A DNA stretch of 64,000 bases. Source: Microbulbifer sp. GL-2 (GTDB taxonomy: Bacteria > Pseudomonadota > Gammaproteobacteria > Pseudomonadales > Cellvibrionaceae). Shown piece by piece: positions 56,769 through 64,000 of the stretch. The translations under genes and the position numbers were made by a program. Position 1 is the stretch's first letter. Each line of letters begins with the position of its first letter. Under the pieces are notes generated by a model that saw only the letters and a list, made by a program, of their open reading frames with translations, did not search any database and was not told the origin of the DNA. The DNA lies in contig NZ_AP019807.1 in the NCBI RefSeq assembly GCF_007183175.1, forward strand, positions 496,001 to 560,000. The letters are read 5' to 3'.

Positions 56769-57070
56769 TTGAATATCGATTTGAGAAAGAAAAAGAAATA
56801 GCCCTGCACTACGCGAATGAGTTTGATAGTCCAGATATTGTTAACATTCTCCATAAAGGGAAAGTGGCTAGCTCAGAAGAAGCAACCAGTCTCACAAAGT
56901 TTTACTGGAAAATGGTTGACGCTCTAGTGGAGGACTCAAAAAACTCTGCAGAAATATGTGGAGAGGCCAACTTGCAAGAGTGGAGTGAATATCTGATGGG
57001 AACTTTCAGGTCCTATTTAAAAGCAAATGGCTATAGCGCAGAGTGGGATAAGGCATCAGATTCCGAATAA
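56765..57070 (+). CDS. small acidic protein, partner of the preceding gene
   Basis: 101 residues, overlapping the gene before it as ATGA and thus translationally coupled. Acidic and helical (LTKFYWKMVDALVEDSKNSA). No domain recognised. If the preceding gene is a toxin, this would be the immunity or antitoxin protein. Confidence 0.6.
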   Translation: MIEYRFEKEKEIALHYANEFDSPDIVNILHKGKVASSEEATSLTKFYWKMVDALVEDSKNSAEICGEANLQEWSEYLMGTFRSYLKANGYSAEWDKASDSE

Positions 57071-57134
57071 CCGCACAGCTCAATATAAGCAGCTACCAGC
57101 AAAGTGGTAGCTGCGAATGCAGATTACCAAAACA

Positions 57135-57443
57135 TTAAAGAAACCAACGATCGTAAAGGGTTGTATGACAACGAGCAGCCACACAGCCAAAGACCCAAAT
57201 TACGCTACCAAAAATTCCTGCGAATATCCAAAAGCCTAACGCCTCCCAAGACCATCCAGCCTGATTTGTTACTTTAATAGCCTCAGGAAGGACACTCTTA
57301 ATCGCCCACCCAAAGTAAGCCGCAACCAAAAAGCAGATTACACCAATCAACACTGCCCACTTACTAGACAAACTTGAGAGCGACTTTCTTTCTATATTTT
57401 TTCTTTTTTTCCACCAACCAATGAACGAACTTACAGCATACAT
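57135..57443 (-). CDS. small two-TM membrane protein
   Basis: 102 residues with AAGGGG before the ATG. Two hydrophobic segments: WAVLIGVICFLVAAYFGWAI and ALGFWIFAGIFGSVIWVFG. A basic stretch lies between the start and the first segment. No family assigned. Confidence 0.65.
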   Translation of the reverse strand: MYAVSSFIGWWKKRKNIERKSLSSLSSKWAVLIGVICFLVAAYFGWAIKSVLPEAIKVTNQAGWSWEALGFWIFAGIFGSVIWVFGCVAARCHTTLYDRWFL

Positions 57444-57493
57444 TGCTTTGCCCCTTTATTTTGCATTGGAGTATGGGACCTTACCTCAACTGA

Positions 57494-57982
57494 TCACATC
57501 AGCCCATACTTCTCAGCAATGATCTGAAACTGCTGGGTATAAATAGTGCGAGCCGGCAGGTAAGGGGGCAACCATTCACCGGGGCCTTTATCGCCCCTGC
57601 TTTCGTTGTGACCATCATCCACCAGCCACAGACTGGCCGGGTCTTCGGCGAAGGTGCGGCGTTGTTCCCGCGTCCAATTGGCACCGCCGTGCTTATGAGC
57701 CCATGAAAGTGGGACGATATGTTCAACATCCAGATCCGAGGCCTTCTGGAAAAACTGGCCGGTATAGGGGTCCATCCATAAGCCGGACACCACGGTGCAG
57801 GCTTTTTCATTGCTAAAGGTCACTGGGGCCAGGGAGAGGCGAATCAATAGCTCCTGGCGAGTGTTCTGGCAATCTCCATCGGCATCAGACCAACGGGGGA
57901 GCCACTGTTGACGGTCGTAGGTCTCAGGTTCGTCGCAGCCGTTTAGTGCTGCTGCCAGGATGAATAAAGTTAGTAAACGCAT
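57494..57982 (-). CDS. HNH-family nuclease, putative lipoprotein
   Basis: 162 residues from ATG 57982, which opens a lipoprotein signal (LLTLFILAAALNGC). The mature part carries the HNH signature of the DUF1524/GmrSD-C type: DLDVEHIVPLSWAHKHGG, then PASLWLVDDGHNESRGDKG. Together with export, this suggests a periplasm-facing or secreted DNase. Upstream in-frame starts exist but would remove the signal peptide from the N-terminus. Confidence 0.8.
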   Translation of the reverse strand: MRLLTLFILAAALNGCDEPETYDRQQWLPRWSDADGDCQNTRQELLIRLSLAPVTFSNEKACTVVSGLWMDPYTGQFFQKASDLDVEHIVPLSWAHKHGGANWTREQRRTFAEDPASLWLVDDGHNESRGDKGPGEWLPPYLPARTIYTQQFQIIAEKYGLM

Positions 57983-58043
57983 ATAAACTTTAGATATCAA
58001 AATGGTATTATGTCCCCCAATTATCAATAAAAGGAAGCAAACC

Positions 58044-58727
58044 ATGAAAAAGAAGGATTTCTTTTTTGGAGACATTTATACACGAAAGGATGTTTCAAGG
58101 TTAGATTTGCACGAAGCAAGCCGTATCGCTCAAAATGTATCAGCACATTTTTTTACCGCTCAACTAAATAGATTATTAGCCGATTCTAATGGCCAAGTAT
58201 CATTTTATGATGGAACATCACACCCGAGCTTCTGGAAATTTATTGAAAAAATTGTAGTAGATGAAGTTGGTTTCATTGAAATTTACTCCCGGCAAGATAT
58301 CAACCAAAGTGTTAAAGCTACACTAGCTTGCGATCTTATTTTACTAAACGGAATTATATCAATAACTACACACTGGTGCGCCTATAAAGAAATCCGAGCA
58401 GATGAAATCATATCTACATTATTAATTCCTTTGCATTTACAGGGACTTCAAGAAAAGACATATATTCGCTGGGATAGCGGGGAAACAGACCGACTATTAG
58501 AGCGTGACTATTACAATGATGAACTAAGAAAAGTATTCAGACTTGCAAAATATCCTGCGGCTATGACTTCGGACTACTCTGACGATTTAGCCGAGAGGTA
58601 TGAGCTATCACTAAGGTGTGCAACGGATGTAGGACAACAAGACCCGTCATCTGAATCAATAGATCCGTGGAACGCTTACCAAGAGCTTCTCAAGAAAAAG
58701 AGAATGGAGTTGAGAGAACCCTCATAA
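58044..58727 (+). CDS. protein of unknown function
   Basis: 227 residues from ATG 58044, preceded by AAGGAAG; the frame opens earlier without support. No domain recognised. The composition is soluble and helical; strands near VSFYDGTSHPSFWKFIEK. AT-rich like its neighbours, so probably acquired. Confidence 0.6.
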   Translation: MKKKDFFFGDIYTRKDVSRLDLHEASRIAQNVSAHFFTAQLNRLLADSNGQVSFYDGTSHPSFWKFIEKIVVDEVGFIEIYSRQDINQSVKATLACDLILLNGIISITTHWCAYKEIRADEIISTLLIPLHLQGLQEKTYIRWDSGETDRLLERDYYNDELRKVFRLAKYPAAMTSDYSDDLAERYELSLRCATDVGQQDPSSESIDPWNAYQELLKKKRMELREPS

Positions 58728-58781
58728 CCTTGTACATAGCAATTCATCGGGCGGTCTCTCTTTTCCCCCCAGCTTGCTCGC

Positions 58782-59021
58782 TTGGGGAGGAAAGATGCCG
58801 GCTTTGAGCCGCCTACCCCGGCGGAGATTAGCCTGCCCGGATTAACCGGTACCCAGACGGCGGCGCTACTCGGCTATATGTCTAACCCCCAAGTGCGCAA
58901 GCTAACCAGCAGCGAGAAAAATATCTCCTATGCAATGTGGCGGCTGTTATGTATCTATAGCGGCAGTATCAAGGCCGACACGCGAGCAACTTATAAACCG
59001 GCAGCTCAAGAACCTAGATAA
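58782..59021 (+). CDS. phage-type small protein, probably a fragment
   Basis: 79 codons from TTG without RBS. The part PGLTGTQTAALLGYMSNPQV and YAMWRLLCIYSGSIK looks like a small regulator seen in phage-like regions; the first ~20 codons are GC-rich and unlike it. May be the 3' part of a gene cut on the left. Confidence 0.4.
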   Translation: MGRKDAGFEPPTPAEISLPGLTGTQTAALLGYMSNPQVRKLTSSEKNISYAMWRLLCIYSGSIKADTRATYKPAAQEPR

Positions 59022-59096
59022 GATATTCAGTTATTTAAGATCCTATAACAGTAACTGAATCATAAACATATAGAATTTTGATCAATAAGGATATTT

Positions 59097-59969
59097 ATGG
59101 CTAAAGAATTTAAAAAGAAAATAAAAGAATGGTATACCTCAGCGTTAAAGGCTGATCCTAAGTTCTTTCTCTATGCCTATTTAGCAAATATCATAACCTT
59201 TACGCTAATTTATTGGCTCTTTAATCTTATCGATCACGCTAGCTCCAGCTCCCACTCTGAGGAAATAGGGCTCTTCGAAAGCTTCTACTTTAGCGTTGTT
59301 ACGGCAACAACCCTTGGTTACGGCGACATAAAGCCTACTGACTGGATAGGGCAACTTTCCACAATTGTTGAGGTTCTATTTAGCATAGTAATTTTTGGGA
59401 TATTTCTTAACTCACTCTCTGAAAGAAGAACAAGAAACCTAGAACTCTTTCAGCGAGAAATTTTAGTAGAACAATTACTAAGAAGTTATGATGACCTCAG
59501 ATCCAACCTTGCCAGCATTTGTGTTTATGCTACTAAGGGAGAAGGTGATGGTGAATGGCGACTGACTACCTCCCCTACAACAGAAAATATGCGCAACTAC
59601 TTCTACGACAATAAAGATGAGAAACTAAAAAAACTTTGTGTGGAACTTGAAAATGATAAGGAGCTGCGCAACCATATCAAATGGTACTTTTTAAACTTCA
59701 CCAATGACGTGGAGTTTAGAACTGCAAATATCTCTATTACTGATAGTAAAGCAGATAAATTTTTTGCCCTAATGAGACAAAGAGCAAATATTATAAAATT
59801 TAGAGATGAAAATGACAGATTCCTTATCCCCTTAATCAAGGTTCTGGTAGAGGATATATTGACTAATAAAGGGGGTTTTGATGGCTGGCGCGACAAAGAT
59901 CTTTATATTGAAAACATCAAGAAACTTCACCCTCAATCTGGAAAAACATTGGAGCTTCACCCAGCATAA
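59097..59969 (+). CDS. two-TM potassium-channel-like protein
   Basis: 290 residues. TM1 (about 24-44), a pore loop with the selectivity filter TTLGYGD (about 72-78), TM2 (about 88-104), then a long soluble C-terminal domain of unknown fold (no RCK glycine motif seen). The soluble part is charged and helical. It lies alone between accessory genes and is AT-rich. Ion channels coupled to a sensor are known as membrane-depolarising effectors in bacterial immunity; that role here is a guess. Confidence 0.85.
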   Translation: MAKEFKKKIKEWYTSALKADPKFFLYAYLANIITFTLIYWLFNLIDHASSSSHSEEIGLFESFYFSVVTATTLGYGDIKPTDWIGQLSTIVEVLFSIVIFGIFLNSLSERRTRNLELFQREILVEQLLRSYDDLRSNLASICVYATKGEGDGEWRLTTSPTTENMRNYFYDNKDEKLKKLCVELENDKELRNHIKWYFLNFTNDVEFRTANISITDSKADKFFALMRQRANIIKFRDENDRFLIPLIKVLVEDILTNKGGFDGWRDKDLYIENIKKLHPQSGKTLELHPA

Positions 59970-60078
59970 GCAAGCCCATTTTATATACTGGCCGGGATAA
60001 AATCCCGGCTTATCAGCAAGAAATCATTATCGCCGCAATCAATCCGTACATACTGAGTGAAAAGGCGAACAACTGAAA

Positions 60079-60354
60079 CTAAAAGAGATTAATTGTTTTC
60101 CCTTCTAACAAATAAACTCCTTCACCATCAAAAGCTCCCGCAGCTATTACAGCTTCAGCACGCTTCAGTACGAAATCCCTATTTAATTCGAAGTTTTCCC
60201 TCGCTTTTTCAAAGCTATCCTCTGTCTGAAAGTGATCATTAAGTGCTTCACGAGTGATGGAAAACCTCCAGATTTTCTCTTTTTTAGGGTTTATAAGAGA
60301 AAAAAGAATGAGACCTTTTGATTCTTCATCTCTGATTTCAACCATTTCGTACAT
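60079..60354 (-). CDS. DUF1488-like protein
   Basis: 91 residues. The pattern WRFSITREALNDHF followed by an acidic helix and AAGAFDGEGVYLL fits DUF1488 proteins, small proteins of unknown function. Confidence 0.6.
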   Translation of the reverse strand: MYEMVEIRDEESKGLILFSLINPKKEKIWRFSITREALNDHFQTEDSFEKARENFELNRDFVLKRAEAVIAAGAFDGEGVYLLEGKTINLF

Positions 60355-60476
60355 AAAAAGTCCTTCTCAAACTGATTAAATCTTAAAAATTAACGCACGC
60401 CTGAAGTAAGTATGATCACGCAAGCCATTATTCAACCCAAAAGTCACACCGATACGTTGTAATTACCGCCAGCTAA

Positions 60477-60686
60477 CTACCCACTCGGTATAGCCATAGC
60501 CGCAATTGAGCTATGCACAGCCAGGCGGTTGGCCACTTCGACAATGCAATCAGACACCAGGCCCGCTACATGGTCGGCGACGTTTACCGCTTCGCCGCCA
60601 TCCGTCTGTAGGGATTTGGTGGTGACATAGACGCTTTGCACCAAACCTTCAACGCCCTCACTTTTATTTTCGCTTATTACTACCAT
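60477..60686 (-). pseudogene. truncated duplicate of the phage gene at 62319-62702
   Basis: The C-terminal ~53 residues (SVYVTTKSLQTDGGEAVNV onward, ending AMAIPSG) are nearly identical to the end of the gene at 62319-62702; the N-terminal half is missing and replaced by unrelated sequence. Lies on the other side of the repeat-rich secreted protein. Confidence 0.8.
60493..60635. repeat. direct repeat, left copy (143 bases)
   Basis: Matches 62335-62477 in the same orientation with about nine differences counted by eye, all outside a perfectly identical central block of about 80 bases. Confidence 0.9.
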
Positions 60687-60778
60687 CCTATGTAGGAGGA
60701 TAGCCTAACCACTGCATCCTCATCGCGCAAAAATTGGGGTGGGGGGATCACTATAATCAGTGGAACCACCGAGTACTT

Positions 60779-62119
60779 TTAATTTTTTATAACTCGACTT
60801 CCGTAAGAGGGCCCGCCAGATCTGTAGGTATCATTGTAAAAATCAGCGATTACAGGGTAAGACTCTCCTTCCGTGCCGGATAACACAACTTCAATGCCAT
60901 AGTAATTAAAATGATTTATAACCCACCCGTATAAATCGCCTTTTATTACTGTATCTCCACTAATCATTATTTTGTTTCTGTCCGGGTTGGCTATCCCCGC
61001 AAAAAGCCCCTTTCCTGATAAAGCATTGACATTAAGATTTATGATATTGAAATCAGAGTAGTTAGTCCAAAAAATTGAATGCGTATCTCCAGGAAATACT
61101 TTATTCAAAGTATTTATACGGGCATCCAAGATATCGACATTTGAATAAGAACCATCGACGCAGAAATAATAGCAGCTAATGCTTGTATTTTTTAGTATCA
61201 CCGAGGAGTTGAGTGTTCTTACAGTTTGCTTGCCTTCGCTCTCAATATTGGAGTAATAGAAACCAATATTCTGTGAATCACGGATATTTAGAGCTCTAGA
61301 AACCTGGTGAGCTGTGCCTGTTGCCGAGGGGTCTTCCGGGTGAATACGATAGACGTGTAAATTTTGAATATTGATATTAAAAAAATCAATGTTCTTAGAG
61401 TCTAATATTTCAACAGCACCACTTTGTGTATTGGAATCAATGAGTGGAAGATCGCCTACAATGCTTGCCATACCGTTGACAGCAGCAAATGAAATATTCT
61501 GCTTGCCCTCTATTTTGAATGCTTTATATGCCCCTGGCTGCAAACAAATTTGGTATCCATTATTATCAGGGCTTGCTGTATTTATGGCTTCAACAAGAGC
61601 GGAGCTATCGCTAACAACGATATCGCAGCCCATTTCTGTATCCTTGCCTATAATTCTAGCGACCTGCGAAGAAACAACATAATCATGTTTAATTTCTTTG
61701 TTATGATAGAAATCAATTTTTTTACAAGTATCTTCAACTGTAGTAGTGACAACCTCTTGAGTTTTTGCATTGCTTAGCCGATAACTTGTTGAGAAGCAGT
61801 CTCCGTTTTCACTCAAAATTTTCCAATCAGTCAGGCTTTGCTTGGTAAGTGAACTTTGCTTTGAGATTTGACCGGTATTGTAGCTACTCCAATTGAGTGG
61901 AGTAGTGTCACCCCCTTCTTTAGAAAAATCCACAATCTTACAAGGATTTTCTAATTCTATCGCACGAACAATACCTGAAATTTTATTCTTTACATAGTAT
62001 ACAGTTGGCTTACATGTTTCCTTCTCAATTTGATAAGCACTCACAACATCATAGTCTGAAGGAACTTCTGCAGCCACTGATAATGGAACCAGCATTACCA
62101 ATAAAAATCTTTTTAACAT
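60779..62119 (-). CDS. secreted right-handed beta-helix-like protein
   Basis: 446 residues with a signal peptide (RFLLVMLVPLSVAA). From about residue 165 the sequence is a series of short strands with regular N/S-rich turns (VEILDSKNIDFFNINIQNL, ALNIRDSQNIGFYYSNIES, VDILDARINTLN), the look of a right-handed parallel beta-helix as in pectate lyases and tail-spike proteins. The first ~150 residues hold paired cysteines. No catalytic motif identified. It sits between the two copies of the direct repeat. Confidence 0.7.
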   Translation of the reverse strand: MLKRFLLVMLVPLSVAAEVPSDYDVVSAYQIEKETCKPTVYYVKNKISGIVRAIELENPCKIVDFSKEGGDTTPLNWSSYNTGQISKQSSLTKQSLTDWKILSENGDCFSTSYRLSNAKTQEVVTTTVEDTCKKIDFYHNKEIKHDYVVSSQVARIIGKDTEMGCDIVVSDSSALVEAINTASPDNNGYQICLQPGAYKAFKIEGKQNISFAAVNGMASIVGDLPLIDSNTQSGAVEILDSKNIDFFNINIQNLHVYRIHPEDPSATGTAHQVSRALNIRDSQNIGFYYSNIESEGKQTVRTLNSSVILKNTSISCYYFCVDGSYSNVDILDARINTLNKVFPGDTHSIFWTNYSDFNIINLNVNALSGKGLFAGIANPDRNKIMISGDTVIKGDLYGWVINHFNYYGIEVVLSGTEGESYPVIADFYNDTYRSGGPSYGSRVIKN

Positions 62120-62318
62120 TATTGATGTTTCCTTAAAATATTTTTTTCATTTCCCGCATTCAGCTTTGTAGCGCATCAGTTAACCACCAGGAAAAGAACT
62201 GCCAGCTGAAAGTAATATCTGTCGCCTCTTGTCCACCAAGAGATTGGTGATAAAAGAAATCTACCGACAATTTACCGATGTGAACAGTGCCAGATTAGGT
62301 CTCTAAAGGGAAATGATT

Positions 62319-62702
62319 TTACCCGCTAGGAATCGCCATAGCCGCAATCGAACTATGCACAGCCAGACGGTTGGCCACTTCGACAATGCAATCAGACACC
62401 AGGCCCGCTACATGGTCGGCGACGTTTACCGCTTCGCCGCCATCGGTTTGCAGGGTTTTAGTGGTGACATAAACGCTGGTCATTGGGTCGCCAGCGCCGT
62501 CAGTTTGCACGGTGTTCTGGTCGTCAATCACGGCGATGGTGCATTTCAGTACGGCGGCTGCGGGGGTTTCAGGGGTTGCGGCTTCGGCTTTCTGAGTTAC
62601 TGTTGCACGCACAATAGTGCCGGCACTGTGGCCGTCGTCGATGGTGTAAGCGAACTGCCAGGCCTCCAGATTCGGCACAGTTTTTGGGGAAAAGCTGGGC
62701 AT
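62319..62702 (-). CDS. phage protein of unknown function, beside the tail-fibre gene
   Basis: 127 residues following the tail-fibre-like gene by eight bases, as in an operon. Begins MPSFSPKTVPNLEAWQFAY; the middle (TVTQKAEAATPETPAAAVL) is Ala/Thr rich. No known domain. Its 3' part is duplicated at 60477-60686. Confidence 0.7.
   Translation of the reverse strand: MPSFSPKTVPNLEAWQFAYTIDDGHSAGTIVRATVTQKAEAATPETPAAAVLKCTIAVIDDQNTVQTDGAGDPMTSVYVTTKTLQTDGGEAVNVADHVAGLVSDCIVEVANRLAVHSSIAAMAIPSG
62335..62477. repeat. direct repeat, right copy (143 bases)
   Basis: Partner of 60493-60635; lies inside the 3' part of the gene at 62319-62702. Confidence 0.9.
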
Positions 62703-62710
62703 ATTGCCTC

Positions 62711-64000
62711 CTATGGCTTATGGACTCCGTTGTGGGTGATTACCCGATGTAATGGATTGATGCCGGCGGCGTAGCTCTTACCGCCCACAGAGATTTTGTA
62801 CACGGTACGCAGGCCGGCGCACTCGACCCGTTCGACGCTTTCCCAAGTGAGCGGCTTTTCTTTATGCAAAACCCCCAGTTCAACGCCCTGGCAGTTCTGC
62901 GCTTCATAGACACGGCCTTCACGGTCGGTAACGGGGGTTTCGCGGCTGCAAATAACCTGGGCGCCGCTTTCTGTGGTGAGTAATATGCAGGGTATTTCTG
63001 GCTCTGCATCTACCGCGCCGACAATGGGGCTTAGGTGGGTATCCTCGTCGCCGGTATCCCAGCAGTCGATCAGGTCGCCGCTTTGGCAGTTGTCCGCTAT
63101 TAAACCTTCGCGCAGCCAACTACCTGCAGCAACGCACCAGTCGCCCGGGGGACGTGTTGAACTGCCACCATTCGAGGGCGTTGTAAGTCTGCCCACTGTG
63201 CGGCGCCAATTGCCGGCAGCCAATGTAGAGAAATTTGTAGTCGCGTAATAGGTTACCGCGCCGCCTTTTTGTTCAGGGTCATCGCAGTACACGTAATACC
63301 TCGTATTAAACAACAGCCCAGTAATGCTGCCAGCGTTATAGCTGATGGTGCCAAAACCGAACTGCACCGAGTGCGAGGCAATATCAATCCTTGCAGTGCT
63401 GCCTGCATCACTAGCGGAAAGTGCGGTACTGGTGGGCAGGCTTGCAATACTGGATTGAATCATCGGCAGATTGCGCTGATCCTGAACCTCCACCACATCG
63501 ATTTTCACATAGTCAATCAGCGTTGAGCCGATTTTGTTCAGGTAATTACAATAAAACAGCGGAGAAATAAATCTTACGTTGGCCTGCAGTTTAGCCGGGG
63601 CGCCTATGTGGTTGGCACCCCTCGTGCCGCTGTACTCGGCATTTCCGCTAGCATTGCTTTTGACATAGGCCACCAGCGTCTCCCAACTTTGCCCTACCAG
63701 ATTTAGACCGCTGCCCAGTACATAGTGCTGACTGCCCACGCTATCTGCACCGGATGCATTGCAAAGATTGCCTGCTGCATCATATCCAGCCAGGCCCGCA
63801 TACATGGTGCGGTCAGCATCGCCATTGCTATACACATAAACCCTAGCTTCAATGCGGTACAGCTTGCTGGGATCAAAGGGAATTTTTTCCCGGTGGCTGA
63901 TGCGCACATAATCGTAAAAACGTGCAGCGCCACCGCCAATACTACTGCTGCCGCCAGGGTAATATCCTAGAGTGCCAGAGCCTGCGCTTTGCTCCCAGTA
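62711..64000 (-). CDS. tail-fibre-like protein with C-terminal Hint domain, 5' end outside window
   Basis: The frame is open to the right edge; the first GTG inside (63907) is not the real start, because YWEQSAGSGTLGYYPGG and more precede it in frame. The N-terminal visible ~270 residues are beta-rich and resemble phage host-specificity/fibre modules (LYRIEARVYVYSNGDADRT). The last ~140 residues form a Hint domain: CVAAGSWLREGLIADNCQSG with a leading Cys, then GDLIDCWD, VICSRETPVTDREG (the site of the usual TxxH block) and the ending PLHRVITHNGV. Hint domains self-process peptide bonds in inteins, hedgehog and toxins. The chain ends only a few residues after HN, so processing would release the Hint, not splice. 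Confidence 0.75.
   Translation of the reverse strand, partial: YWEQSAGSGTLGYYPGGSSSIGGGAARFYDYVRISHREKIPFDPSKLYRIEARVYVYSNGDADRTMYAGLAGYDAAGNLCNASGADSVGSQHYVLGSGLNLVGQSWETLVAYVKSNASGNAEYSGTRGANHIGAPAKLQANVRFISPLFYCNYLNKIGSTLIDYVKIDVVEVQDQRNLPMIQSSIASLPTSTALSASDAGSTARIDIASHSVQFGFGTISYNAGSITGLLFNTRYYVYCDDPEQKGGAVTYYATTNFSTLAAGNWRRTVGRLTTPSNGGSSTRPPGDWCVAAGSWLREGLIADNCQSGDLIDCWDTGDEDTHLSPIVGAVDAEPEIPCILLTTESGAQVICSRETPVTDREGRVYEAQNCQGVELGVLHKEKPLTWESVERVECAGLRTVYKISVGGKSYAAGINPLHRVITHNGVHKP

Overview
The window reads as the chromosome of a marine-type gammaproteobacterium. The inference rests on MetE/MetR, PepQ, a cold-shock DEAD-box helicase, an ABC-type (group 2) capsule locus and two stretches of lambdoid prophage. 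A Microbulbifer-like (Cellvibrionales) host fits the style of the genes, but no marker gene proves it.

Left edge, 1-8.5 kb, is ordinary core genome: the end of pepQ, a secreted amidohydrolase, divergent metE and metR, a cytochrome b561 and a DeaD/CsdA-type RNA helicase, separated by clear bidirectional terminators.

8.6-36.3 kb is one long leftward capsule locus. In transcription order it begins with the exporter (kpsM, kpsT, kpsE, kpsD). Next come dTDP-rhamnose synthesis (rfbA, rfbC, rfbD, rfbB), two glycosyltransferases, a LicD-like protein with a TagD-like cytidylyltransferase, galU and galE. It ends with a sulfotransferase, further glycosyltransferases, an SLC13-type anion permease, kpsC and kpsS. 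Together these predict a Kdo-linked, ABC-exported polysaccharide with rhamnose and probably galactose, modified with sulfate and a CDP-linked alcohol phosphate. Two genes of the locus, the permease and the licD-like gene, are each broken by a one-base frameshift at a G homopolymer.

36.3-46.5 kb is gene-poor and decayed. It holds remnants of a terminase small subunit, two holin copies, an M15 endolysin, two IS3-family orfA fragments and the end of another IS3 transposase. It also holds one intact and one truncated solute-binding-protein gene and a 14-unit AGATAT repeat. From 46.5 to 51.2 kb lies the early region of a prophage: Cro-like and CI-like regulators, a broken replication protein, a rightward string of overlapping small genes, an excisionase-like gene and a tyrosine integrase. 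Several of these genes carry nonsense or frameshift mutations, so the phage is probably defective although int and xis look intact.

51.2-54.7 kb lies between the integrase and a displaced 3' end of a tRNA-Ala gene, the likely attachment site. It carries an S51 peptidase and a large GHKL ATPase with a probable C-terminal PD-(D/E)xK nuclease domain. This last gene is the best candidate here for an undescribed anti-phage system.

54.8-64 kb looks like the cargo end of a second phage-like element: an orphan umuD with a near-perfect LexA box, an XRE regulator, a possible toxin/immunity pair, an HNH nuclease, a two-TM potassium-channel-like protein and several unknown small genes. A secreted repeat-rich protein is flanked by duplicated phage sequence. 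A tail-fibre-like protein ending in a Hint (hedgehog/intein-type) domain runs off the right edge.
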